Below, piece after piece: positions 38,791 through 47,050 of a DNA stretch of 64,000 bases. Under the pieces are notes generated by a model, which saw nothing but the letters and a program-made list of their open reading frames with translations, was not told the origin of the DNA and searched no databases. The position numbers were made by a program, and so were the translations under genes. Each line of letters opens with the position of its first letter. Position 1 is the first letter of the stretch. This DNA comes from Bog-366 sp963722555 (GTDB taxonomy: Bacteria > Acidobacteriota > Terriglobia > UBA7540): assembly GCA_963722555.1 (NCBI GenBank), contig CAVRNQ010000003.1:186001-250000 (forward strand). Reading direction: 5' to 3'.

Positions 38791-38880
38791 CTCGCGCAAA
38801 GACGCCAAGGCGCAAAGACTCGCAAAGAATAACTGCTTTGTTCTCTTTGCGCCCTCTGCGACTTTGCGGCTTTGCGTGAA
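38791..38880. repeat. inverted CGCAAAG low-complexity repeats
   Basis: The left part has CGCAAAG units (38791-38830), and the right part CTTTGCG units (38836-38880), so the block can fold back on itself. It lies downstream of the convergent HGSNAT-like gene. Confidence 0.65.
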
Positions 38881-38992
38881 ATGCTTTTGCCCGTCCGGGG
38901 ATTATTTCACAGCTTCTTGGCGAGCAGTGGCTGACGCAGCCGTGGCGGCCTCTGAGGGAAGCCGAAAAATCGAGAGTCAGGATCCCATTTGC

Positions 38993-40162
38993 TCAAGCCT
39001 TGATAAGGATCTTGTTTCTATACATCCAGAACAGCATCAGCCACTCGACAGCCAGAACCACGACGGCCCGGAGGAGAAGCTCCAGATGCCCCGAGGTTCC
39101 CACCATGCCGCGCGTAAAGATGCTCACCCAGTCATGCAAGGGCACAATACTGGCGAACATGTAAATGAAAACCGCGTTGCTCCCGATCACGACAAAGGGC
39201 AGGGACCATTTCCGGTGGCCACGAAAGTCGATGGCCCAGTAGAAGAGCAAAAACATAAGGCAGGCCCATCCCGCCGACACCAGACCGTAGGAAGTTGTCC
39301 AGATCTTCATGATCACCGGCACAATGGGGCTCAAGCCGTAGCCGGCGGCGAGGCAGAGGAAGCCCGCGGCGGCAATCATCTTCACCTTGCTCTCTTTCGA
39401 CCGTGCGCTCATCAGCCATTCGCCGATGAGCATGCCGAGAATCGTCGTCGAGATGGTCGGCAGTGTGCACAAGACGGTTCCCCACGGATCGGTCACGGGG
39501 TAGGTTCTACCCAGGACCAGGAGGTCAATGTGCCTCACGAGGTTGACCGCCGGCTGGTAGCTGCCCGCCGGAACACCTGGAGCAGAAACGAATGCCAGGA
39601 TGAGGGCGTAGACCGCAAGAATCAAGCCGCCCACCGCCGCTTGAATCCGCTGCGACTTCCGCACCAACAAGAAAGCCACGAGGGAGGCGATGGCGATGGG
39701 CTGCAAGGCGCTGCTGAGTTCCACCCAGTACGGTGCGCCGCGATTGATCGATTGCCGTACCGAGCCCAGCAGGAAGAGGACGGCAAAGCGCTTCACTGCA
39801 TGTCCGAGCATTTGGGGATAGGTCTGGGTGCGCGAGCGCTTGGCGAAAGAAAGCGGCACCGAAACGCCCACCATCAGCATGAAGGAGGGCCAGATGCAGT
39901 CGTAGAATCGCAGCCCCACCCAGGGGGTGTGATCGAGTTCGTAGACGAGAGCATTCAACAACGCGTTGGGCCTGAGAGCCCGCAGCCCCACCGCCAGCGC
40001 CTCGCCGCCGATAATCCAAAACATGATGAACCCGCGGAAGGTATCAAGAGACACCAGCCGCCCTTCCCCGGGCGAGGAGGTTGGAGACGCTTTCCCGGGC
40101 AACTCGCCCACCGCCGCCGGTCTTTCTTTTTCCGCACCGGCGCTTGAGAGGTCGGTCGCCAT
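38993..40162 (-). CDS. HGSNAT-like transmembrane acetyltransferase, copy A
   Basis: 389 residues with about ten membrane helices. Family signature: LVSLDTFRGFIMFWIIGG near the N-terminus, then DHTPWVGLRFYDCIWPSFM. The histidine (H78) aligns with the active-site His of human heparan-alpha-glucosaminide N-acetyltransferase (HASWNGL). Such enzymes use cytosolic acetyl-CoA to acetylate a terminal glucosamine across the membrane; the bacterial substrate is unproven. ATG 40162 is set by AAAGGAG and shortens the longer frame. It is the third gene of a minus-strand unit: receptor, CE4-like protein, this gene. A paralogue lies at 49182. Confidence 0.8.
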   Translation of the reverse strand: MATDLSSAGAEKERPAAVGELPGKASPTSSPGEGRLVSLDTFRGFIMFWIIGGEALAVGLRALRPNALLNALVYELDHTPWVGLRFYDCIWPSFMLMVGVSVPLSFAKRSRTQTYPQMLGHAVKRFAVLFLLGSVRQSINRGAPYWVELSSALQPIAIASLVAFLLVRKSQRIQAAVGGLILAVYALILAFVSAPGVPAGSYQPAVNLVRHIDLLVLGRTYPVTDPWGTVLCTLPTISTTILGMLIGEWLMSARSKESKVKMIAAAGFLCLAAGYGLSPIVPVIMKIWTTSYGLVSAGWACLMFLLFYWAIDFRGHRKWSLPFVVIGSNAVFIYMFASIVPLHDWVSIFTRGMVGTSGHLELLLRAVVVLAVEWLMLFWMYRNKILIKA

Positions 40163-40248
40163 GACTGGAACTCCTTTCTCCACGTTGCAGCCCGTAGCCG
40201 AAAGTCCGCGCCGGGTTGTGGCTCGAACCCTGGGCCGAAACAAAGTCG

Positions 40249-42138
40249 CTAGGGCGCTCGACTTAACCTCCAAACATGCTCACCCAGTCCTGCGGGAATA
40301 TCAATCGTCAGGTTTTCGTGAGGCAAGTCCGAGGCGTTTACCGTGCTAAGGGTCTTGCCGTCCACGGTGATCACCAACCTCTGGAGGAACCTCAACTTCT
40401 CCCGAATGGGATCGGAAAGCCACACCCGCCACGACGAGGGATGGCTGCCGAAGTAAGCGCAGTAGGGCTCATCAAAGAGGAATTTGAGCTGCCACCCGTC
40501 GTTCGCGGCGGATTCAATGCGGGCGTGAAGAAAGCCAACGTACTGGTTCGTACTGACAGTTTCATAACCCGCAGGCAGGGCAGCAAGCAGCCGCTCGATG
40601 AAGTCCGGCTGAAAGGCGATATCCCGATCGTGAAAGACGATCATGAGGGGACCATCCGGATGAGGCGGCCAGAGTTCGGCATGCAGGGGACGATCGTAGC
40701 CGGTCCCCGTTTGCGGCGCAATCCCCGTCATATCCAAGACCAGGTCATGATCCAGGTAATAATAGAAATATGGCTCCGCGTGGAAGATCCCGAACCCCGC
40801 CTTAGCCGCGAGGAGGCCGGTGTGGTTGGCATAGGATTTGGACCAGGCGCCCCCACCCGGCCTCAATTCCAGCGGGCGTTGGCCGAAGTCCGCTTCCAAG
40901 TACTCAAATGAGCGCTGCATATGAAGAAGTTGGACGATAGCAGGAATTTCGAGTCCACGCCGCTCGTCGCCGAACTCCTTGTACCAGCCGCCCGCGGACG
41001 CTTCGCCGGCCAAGTCAGCCGTCCACCAGGGGCCGGGAGGGGAATCCAAGTCGGGCAGCATGTGGGTCCAGCCGTGGCTCTGAATCTCCAGGACGCCGGC
41101 GGCAACCGCAGCTTTCAAGCCTCTTTGCGTAGAGGCGTAGTTCTGGTGCAGACCATACAAGTCCGTAAATTCCTGAACCCAGGGGGAGAGGATCCGTTTC
41201 GTCTTTCGGTCCACGTACCCAGTAATGACGTTGGCAGACACCACCGCATGCCACTTTTGAAGCGGCGCGATCAAATGTTGGCGCAGAGTCTCCTCGCCGG
41301 GCTCGAGATATCGCCAGTAAGACAAGAAGCCCTTGTCCGACGTTCCCCAGTCGTCCATCTCAATCTCAATGCGGTGCGAGTAGTCCACATTGGGCTGCAC
41401 GACGTATCCCAGGCTCCACACCAGCGCTCGGAAAAAAAGGCCTCGCCAATAGGCAGCGTCACGCACATCCGCCGAGCGGGGTGCTCCGATCCAGACGCCG
41501 GAAACGTCATTCTCCAGCCGATTCACCGTCAGGAGGGGATGTTGTCCCTGGGAGATCAGGACTTCCGCACCCCTCGGCTCCACCCAAAGACCAGTCCAGG
41601 ATTCGTCGGCAACGTCCAGCGGATCCATCTTCAGAGCCGCCAGCTCGCGCGTGATGAAGTGGGGCTGGGTTGTGCGGAGCGGATCTGGGGCCCGATAAGC
41701 TGCCTTGAACTTCAACCCCAGCAAGCGCTCGAGCGCGGGATCGAGGAACCTGGACGTGACTACCAGAAGGCTCGTCCCCGCGTGCGCAGCTTCCTCCAGC
41801 GACGCGAGGTTCTGACCCTCATAGGAGGAGGCGTCAGCCAGCCAGACGACCACGCCGTAGCGGACCTTTCCGGAACGGTCAAACAAATGCGAAGCGTCGA
41901 GGTGTTGTTGATCGAGCCGGAGAATATCGAAGGGAATTGACCAGGCTTTCAACAGCGCGGCGACGGGCTGGAAGTCATCCTTTTCGTGGTCGACCAGGAC
42001 ACTGGCGGGATCGCTCCACTGCTCCACGACGACGAGTGCTCGATAGGGCCTGAATCCCCAGCCAGCCTCCGGTGCCTGCCCACTTGTCCCGATAGCGCTG
42101 AGAGAGAGCCCCAGCAGCCAAACCCAAGAAAACTTCAT
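40249..42138 (-). CDS. exported divergent NodB/CE4-like deacetylase, copy A
   Basis: 629 residues with a signal peptide (VWLLGLSLSAIGTSG). Residues about 30-245 look like a Rossmann-type domain (ALVVVEQWSDPAS, YGVVVWLADASSYEGQN), of the sort seen in ThuA/GATase-like folds. From about 250 a NodB-like barrel follows: EIEMDDWGTSDKG (D262, D263, matching the D-D metal motif of CE4) and IQSHGWTHM (H355, H359, the H-x3-H motif), then IFHAEPYFYYYLDHD and VFHDRDIAF. It probably hydrolyses an N-acyl or related group on a glycan, which is inference. ATG 42138 (AGGAAGG upstream) is preferred over 42156. Its paralogue at 47051 is well over half identical by eye. Confidence 0.72.
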   Translation of the reverse strand: MKFSWVWLLGLSLSAIGTSGQAPEAGWGFRPYRALVVVEQWSDPASVLVDHEKDDFQPVAALLKAWSIPFDILRLDQQHLDASHLFDRSGKVRYGVVVWLADASSYEGQNLASLEEAAHAGTSLLVVTSRFLDPALERLLGLKFKAAYRAPDPLRTTQPHFITRELAALKMDPLDVADESWTGLWVEPRGAEVLISQGQHPLLTVNRLENDVSGVWIGAPRSADVRDAAYWRGLFFRALVWSLGYVVQPNVDYSHRIEIEMDDWGTSDKGFLSYWRYLEPGEETLRQHLIAPLQKWHAVVSANVITGYVDRKTKRILSPWVQEFTDLYGLHQNYASTQRGLKAAVAAGVLEIQSHGWTHMLPDLDSPPGPWWTADLAGEASAGGWYKEFGDERRGLEIPAIVQLLHMQRSFEYLEADFGQRPLELRPGGGAWSKSYANHTGLLAAKAGFGIFHAEPYFYYYLDHDLVLDMTGIAPQTGTGYDRPLHAELWPPHPDGPLMIVFHDRDIAFQPDFIERLLAALPAGYETVSTNQYVGFLHARIESAANDGWQLKFLFDEPYCAYFGSHPSSWRVWLSDPIREKLRFLQRLVITVDGKTLSTVNASDLPHENLTIDIPAGLGEHVWRLSRAP

Positions 42139-42280
42139 TCGCGCGCCTTCCTGCATTGGTGGGCTGGAGAGCGGCCGAGTCGAACGGCAGAGGGCGGAGC
42201 CGCAGCCTGCGCTTGGCCCCGCCTCCTGAGTCGATCAGCTCCACGAGAGGTCCTGCCTGCCGGTTCGTGGAGCCACTCCC

Positions 42281-45200
42281 CTACCAGAAGAATTTCAGCG
42301 AGAACTGCATCGACCTCGGATCGGTCTGAATATTCGTGATTCTTCCGAACGAGCATCCGGAACGATGTACTTTGTCCGTGCTCCCATCCGGCAGGGGTGA
42401 CAAGCAGAACCCCTCGTGGGGGAGACCGAGGTTCTGGTGGTTTAGCGCGTTAAACGCCTCCCACCGGAACTCGAAGTACTTGTCCTCACGTAGATGGAAG
42501 TCTTTGAACAAGCCCGTATCCAAATTCCAAAACCCCGGGGCACGGATCTGCGGAAACAGGGGTCCGGCCGTTCCGAACTGCCACGCGCGGGGATCGTTTG
42601 GATCGTAGTTGGCCCAGAAGTTTTGGTCTCCTCCAAAAGAGGGCTGGAAAGCGGCAGGGTTAATCCAATCGGCAATCTGCTGCGTGCGACTTCGAGACCC
42701 TGAAAACTTCGGATTGCCGATGAGGTCCGGGCTACACATGCCAGTCCCAAAGTTGCCTATCGCATTCTGAAGCTCATCACAGGGACCGTCGATCGCGAGC
42801 GGCGTGCCACTCTCGGCATTGAAGTTGCCGCTCAACCGCCACCCGCCCAAGACGCCGTTCACGATCCCTTTCTGGTTCAGAAACGCTTTGCCGGTTCCGA
42901 AGGGGAGTGCATAGCTCGCGCTGAGGTTAAGGATTTGTGGGATGTCATTCGGCGCGACGGCCCGGTCAACTCTGAAGTTGTCCGGGTTCTGGAACCGGCT
43001 ATAGAGCCGCAAGGTGCCCGCTCGCCCACCGATGTTGCCGGACTTTCCGTAATGGATGGGGTCCACTAAATTCCCCGCCATCGAGTCCGTGAGCGGATTG
43101 GTGATTTGCTTCGAGTTGGTGTAGGCAATGAGGAAATCCAAGCCATGCGAAGTCCGCTTCTGTAAGCTGACGTTCAAGGCATCGTACACACTCGTGCCCA
43201 TGAAGCTATAGAACGATTGCATGCTCGGCGCAGTCGCGCCATAGAAGGGGTATTGCTGCAACAAAACGTATCGGGGAAGCGTCGTGGTCCCGTAGACCTG
43301 TTGCAGCGCGTCGGCGGTCTTGCCCGAATACACCTGGGTAATGGGAACGTCGGCATTGATCGACGTCTGGTACTTCAGCAGGTCGGCAGTGTGGACGTAG
43401 TTATAGGGGAAATGTTGACCGTACAGGTGGGTCCCGTGGTTGCCGATGTAACCCACTGTCAACTGCATATTGCCCGGAAATTCGTGTTGGACCTGGAGGT
43501 TCCACGACTGCACCATGGGATCATGCGATACGGGAGGGAAGAGCTGTATAAGCCCTATGCCGATCAGCGAATCGCGGTTTTGTGCCGGGTGGGTGGTGGG
43601 CTCCCCGTTCAGGGTCCGCTTATCGACGCTCGTGTCGTTCAAAGGGAAAGCAACACATTGGCCCGAGAAGGGCTGGCACTGGTCCGGGTAAAAGCTGCCC
43701 GTCCAGTCGTACTCCTGGTTCCATCCCGGCGCGTTGGCGGCGGATTGTCCCGGCTGGTTGATGCCCTCGAACGCGTTGCTGTAGAAGATGTCATATCCGC
43801 CGCGGACGACGGTCTTGCGATTGGCAAACGGCGCCCAGGAGAAATTGACCCGGGGAGCAATGTCATTATAGTGTGGAGGATACAAGTCCTGGCCGTGCCC
43901 CGGCCATTCCGGATCACCCACATAAATCATCTTGCCCTTCAGCCCAGTTACGGGATTGTCGCAACCGAGGCAGAAGTTGGAAAGCGGCTCCTGGCGGGTT
44001 TTCAGGAAACCGAAGATGTCGTAGCGGAGGCCCAGGTTCAACGTGAATCGGGGCGCGATGTGGAAGTCGTCCTGGGCATAAAACCCATAGTAGCGGAAGC
44101 GCGAGTAGGGCTGCCACATGATGCCGGCATAGGAGTTGGTCCCGTTGGCCTCCACTCCGCCCATCATGAACTGCTCAAGGCCGTTAGCTCCCAGTCCTGT
44201 GTTCGGGTCTTGCACGAAGCCACCGCTGAAATAGAAGCCCGTGGGAAAACCGCTGTCGTAAGCGTTGTGATCCAGGCGATAGACGAACCCTGTCTTTAAG
44301 GTATGCTTGCCGATGATCTTCGTGACATTGTCCAGAATCGTGTAAGCCTCGGCCGTCTGGATCATGTTCAGCCAGCCCGTGGGGCCGAAACTCAAGCTGC
44401 CACCGCCGGGCGTGGACATGCTCCAATTGGGGACTTGGAAAAAGGAGTCTACCGGGATTTGCAGCGGAGCCAGTTCCTGTTTCACCGCTGGCCAACCGGT
44501 CACGCTGTCGGGATAGGGCGCGCTCGGATTTGTGCTCAGGAATTGGCGGCTGAAGCTGGCACGAAACTCATTGACGAGAGTCGGGCTGAAAACGTACGTG
44601 TGGCCCAAGGCAATAATCTGGTTGGCGAAGCTGACGGGATACACAGATCCCCACCCCACCGAATCAAATGGCGTCGTAGGCCCCGTCCAGGGGGTGCGGT
44701 AGTTGTTGTATTTGCCCGGATTGAAAAGCCATTCGCCAAAAAAGCTGCTCTTGTCGCTCCAGCGGTGGTCAATTTTCAAGGAAATATTGTTAGGATCTTG
44801 GCTGCTTCCCACCGCCCCCAGATAGTTGTCACAGACCCTGTAGGTTCCCGTGTTGGCCATCGGGCAGCTACTCAGCGGGTCGTTGTAGTTGGGCAACGGA
44901 AAGGTGTTCATAAAGAACATCGCCACCGGGTCCAATCCGGGGCGAGTACCGTTGGGGGTAGAGATAGTGGCGGGAATCTGGGTGGCAAAATTACAACTCG
45001 TCCCCCCCGAAGCTTCGACATGCGAGGCCAAGCAGCCGTCGGGATCGCCGGCAGCGGGAGTCCCGAAAGCGGTTCGCTCGAAGAGCCCGTTGGCGTCGGG
45101 GCCAACGGTGCTGTAAGGATTCCAAATGCCGTTCGAGACCGCATCGGGATCCTCGCTGAAATCCCCGGTGCGCATCGCCGCTGTGGGAACCGTGAACACC

Positions 45201-46222
45201 TGATTGCCCAGGAGGTGGAGGATGCTGGTGTCCCAGGAAAAGAAAAAGAAGGTCTTGTTCTTGCCGTTGTACAGGTGAGGAAGCACCACCGGGCCGCCCA
45301 ACGTGCCGCCAAAATTGTTATAGCGGAGTTGCCGGTCTTTGATCACCTGGCCCAGGGCATCGATAGAGGTAAAGGGGTTGCGGGCGTTGGTGGCGTCGTT
45401 GCGTACAAACTCGTAGACGTTGCCATGTACACGGTTGGCTCCTGACTTCAACACCACGTTGAAAACCCCGCCCTCCGTGCTGCTGTATTCCGCTGCGAAA
45501 GCGTTCGTGATGGCTTGAAACTCCGACACCGCGTCAGGAGAAGGATTGACTGCAATATTCTGGCCGATATTCGACAGATTCAAGTTGCCATCCAGGTACC
45601 AGGCGTTGGCGCCCGGCGTGCCCCCGTTCACAGAGACGTCCGATCCGAAGGCATGGGTTGGATCGGGGAAGGTGCCGTCCTGGCTGTTAAACCCGAAGTT
45701 GGAACCCGGAGGGCCGTTCGTGGGATTAACGCCCGGGAGCAGGAAAACCAGTTGTTGCAGGTCCCGGCCCTGAAGGGGCATGTCCTGGATGAGGCGCGTC
45801 TGCACGTCGGTGCTGAAGTTCGAAGCGGCAGTCTGAATCAGCGCAGCCTCCGCTGTAACCTTCACCTCGGTGCGCGTCGTTCCCACCTTCAACTGGGCGT
45901 CTTCTCGGATCACCTGGCCCGCGGGAATGTCAATATCCGTGATCTCCAGTGGCGAAAATCCGACAGCAACAAAGCGGGCCCGATACTTGCCGGGCACGAG
46001 GTTCACGACCCGGTAGTATCCCGCGCTGTTGGTCTTGGTGGAAACCGTCACGTTCGTGTCGAGCGCTGTAACCGTGATGTCGGCGCCGGGCATTACCGCG
46101 CCCTGCGGGTCCGTAACCAGGCCTTCCATGACGCCGCGATTCAACTGGGCATGTAGAAGCGTCGCCGACGAGAGAAATAGAAGCAAAGTCAAAGCACGAA
46201 ATAATGTTTGCCCCCGTGACAT
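42281..46222 (-). CDS. TonB-dependent receptor with CarboxypepD_reg N-domain, cassette A
   Basis: 1313 residues. Signal peptide LTLLLFLSSATLLHAQ, then the regulatory-like sandwich (RGVMEGLVTDPQGAVMPGAD, AGYYRVVNLVPGKYRARF), plug region (LIQDMPLQGRDLQQLVFLLP, DAVSEFQAITNAFAAEYSS, GGVFNVVLKSGANRVHGNVY) and a long barrel ending in Phe-Trp (MQFSLKFFW). It is Oar-like, typical of glycan or peptide uptake in Acidobacteria and Bacteroidetes relatives. ATG 46222 follows GAGGAGG. No SusD homologue is present. It leads the minus-strand cassette with the CE4-like and HGSNAT-like genes. Confidence 0.92.
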   Translation of the reverse strand: MSRGQTLFRALTLLLFLSSATLLHAQLNRGVMEGLVTDPQGAVMPGADITVTALDTNVTVSTKTNSAGYYRVVNLVPGKYRARFVAVGFSPLEITDIDIPAGQVIREDAQLKVGTTRTEVKVTAEAALIQTAASNFSTDVQTRLIQDMPLQGRDLQQLVFLLPGVNPTNGPPGSNFGFNSQDGTFPDPTHAFGSDVSVNGGTPGANAWYLDGNLNLSNIGQNIAVNPSPDAVSEFQAITNAFAAEYSSTEGGVFNVVLKSGANRVHGNVYEFVRNDATNARNPFTSIDALGQVIKDRQLRYNNFGGTLGGPVVLPHLYNGKNKTFFFFSWDTSILHLLGNQVFTVPTAAMRTGDFSEDPDAVSNGIWNPYSTVGPDANGLFERTAFGTPAAGDPDGCLASHVEASGGTSCNFATQIPATISTPNGTRPGLDPVAMFFMNTFPLPNYNDPLSSCPMANTGTYRVCDNYLGAVGSSQDPNNISLKIDHRWSDKSSFFGEWLFNPGKYNNYRTPWTGPTTPFDSVGWGSVYPVSFANQIIALGHTYVFSPTLVNEFRASFSRQFLSTNPSAPYPDSVTGWPAVKQELAPLQIPVDSFFQVPNWSMSTPGGGSLSFGPTGWLNMIQTAEAYTILDNVTKIIGKHTLKTGFVYRLDHNAYDSGFPTGFYFSGGFVQDPNTGLGANGLEQFMMGGVEANGTNSYAGIMWQPYSRFRYYGFYAQDDFHIAPRFTLNLGLRYDIFGFLKTRQEPLSNFCLGCDNPVTGLKGKMIYVGDPEWPGHGQDLYPPHYNDIAPRVNFSWAPFANRKTVVRGGYDIFYSNAFEGINQPGQSAANAPGWNQEYDWTGSFYPDQCQPFSGQCVAFPLNDTSVDKRTLNGEPTTHPAQNRDSLIGIGLIQLFPPVSHDPMVQSWNLQVQHEFPGNMQLTVGYIGNHGTHLYGQHFPYNYVHTADLLKYQTSINADVPITQVYSGKTADALQQVYGTTTLPRYVLLQQYPFYGATAPSMQSFYSFMGTSVYDALNVSLQKRTSHGLDFLIAYTNSKQITNPLTDSMAGNLVDPIHYGKSGNIGGRAGTLRLYSRFQNPDNFRVDRAVAPNDIPQILNLSASYALPFGTGKAFLNQKGIVNGVLGGWRLSGNFNAESGTPLAIDGPCDELQNAIGNFGTGMCSPDLIGNPKFSGSRSRTQQIADWINPAAFQPSFGGDQNFWANYDPNDPRAWQFGTAGPLFPQIRAPGFWNLDTGLFKDFHLREDKYFEFRWEAFNALNHQNLGLPHEGFCLSPLPDGSTDKVHRSGCSFGRITNIQTDPRSMQFSLKFFW

Positions 46223-46621
46223 GTCAGCCTCCTCGGCATCAACGGTTGGCAAGCGAAACAGTATGTGTCTCGCCCACCAGGAATTGTCCGCAATCCGCTG
46301 CCTTGCGTTCATCCCTGGCCCGTGACCCGACGTGAGTCTTCAATCGACTGAAAGGAATTCCCCGGCATAGTGCCCCCGCGAAGGGGCGGTGTCAAGGGAT
46401 TTTCGTCTTAAGCTGGCCACGTTCTTCTCCTCAGAAAATGTTCAGTCCATTGAACAGGAATCCTTAAACCTATCAGATGATCAGATGCGTCTTGACACGT
46501 CAAATCATGGGATGTATTACATCACCGGTACCCGCGATTTGTCCCATTCCGTAACTCGGTAACCGAAAGGGAGTCAATCTTCGTATGCTGTGCGGAGGGG
46601 GTCTTTGTTGAAACCGCGGCC
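46223..46621. other. divergent control region between the two cassettes
   Basis: About 400 bp between the intact receptor gene (minus) and the receptor stub (plus). It contains the palindrome at 46492-46503 and ATCAGATGATCAGATG just before it (direct ATCAGATG repeats). No promoter hexamers were assigned with confidence. Confidence 0.5.
46492..46503. promoter_or_regulatory. palindromic candidate operator TTGACACGTCAA
   Basis: A perfect dyad, TTGAC-AC-GTCAA, centrally placed between divergent cassettes. The size suits a dimeric regulator half-site pair. No regulator gene lies in the cassettes. Confidence 0.35.
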
Positions 46622-47014
46622 TTGACTCTGTTTCTTTTTCTTTCCTGGGTATTACCCGTCCGGCCGCAACTAAATCGCGGCGTGATCGAAGGGACCGTGA
46701 CCGATCCTCAAGGGGCACTCGTACCCGGTGCCAGGGCGACGACCACTTCCAAGGTGACTAACAGCTCGGGATATTACTGGATTGTGGACTTGGCTCCCGG
46801 GATGTTCCAAGCGCGCACTATGGAAGGGTTCTCCACCCAAGGCATGTCACAAATCCAGGCACTTCCTACCCGAGTGATCAGAGTCAACGCTAACTTGGAA
46901 TCGGGGCAAGCGCAGCACGTCGTGGAAGTCACGGCTCAGCCCGCGCAAACTGCATGCAGACTCTCAATCGGACTCGTTCGAAAACTCGGGCCGGTCAAAC
47001 TCCGGCGCGAATAG
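46622..47014 (+). pseudogene. N-terminal stub of a TonB-dependent receptor
   Basis: About 130 residues homologous to the first 120 of the receptor at 42281: LTLFLFLSWVLPVRPQLNRG, then VIEGTVTDPQGALVPGA, SSGYYWIVDLAPG and HVVEVTAQPAQTA. The plug and barrel are missing, and the frame stops at 47012-47014, just before the next gene. No proper start codon with a ribosome-binding site is seen. It is best read as the remnant of the receptor of the duplicated cassette. Confidence 0.75.
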
Positions 47015-47050
47015 CGTCTGTTCGCATCTTGCTTTGGGAGGCTCACCATT

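Noticed and set aside
38765..40147. 460-residue frame opposite the HGSNAT-like gene
   Set aside because: It begins in the CGCAAAG repeat and has His/Gln/Arg-rich shadow composition; the opposite strand has a clear membrane protein.
43217..44299. 360-residue frame opposite the TonB-dependent receptor
   Set aside because: Antisense of an intact 1313-residue receptor; no domain features.
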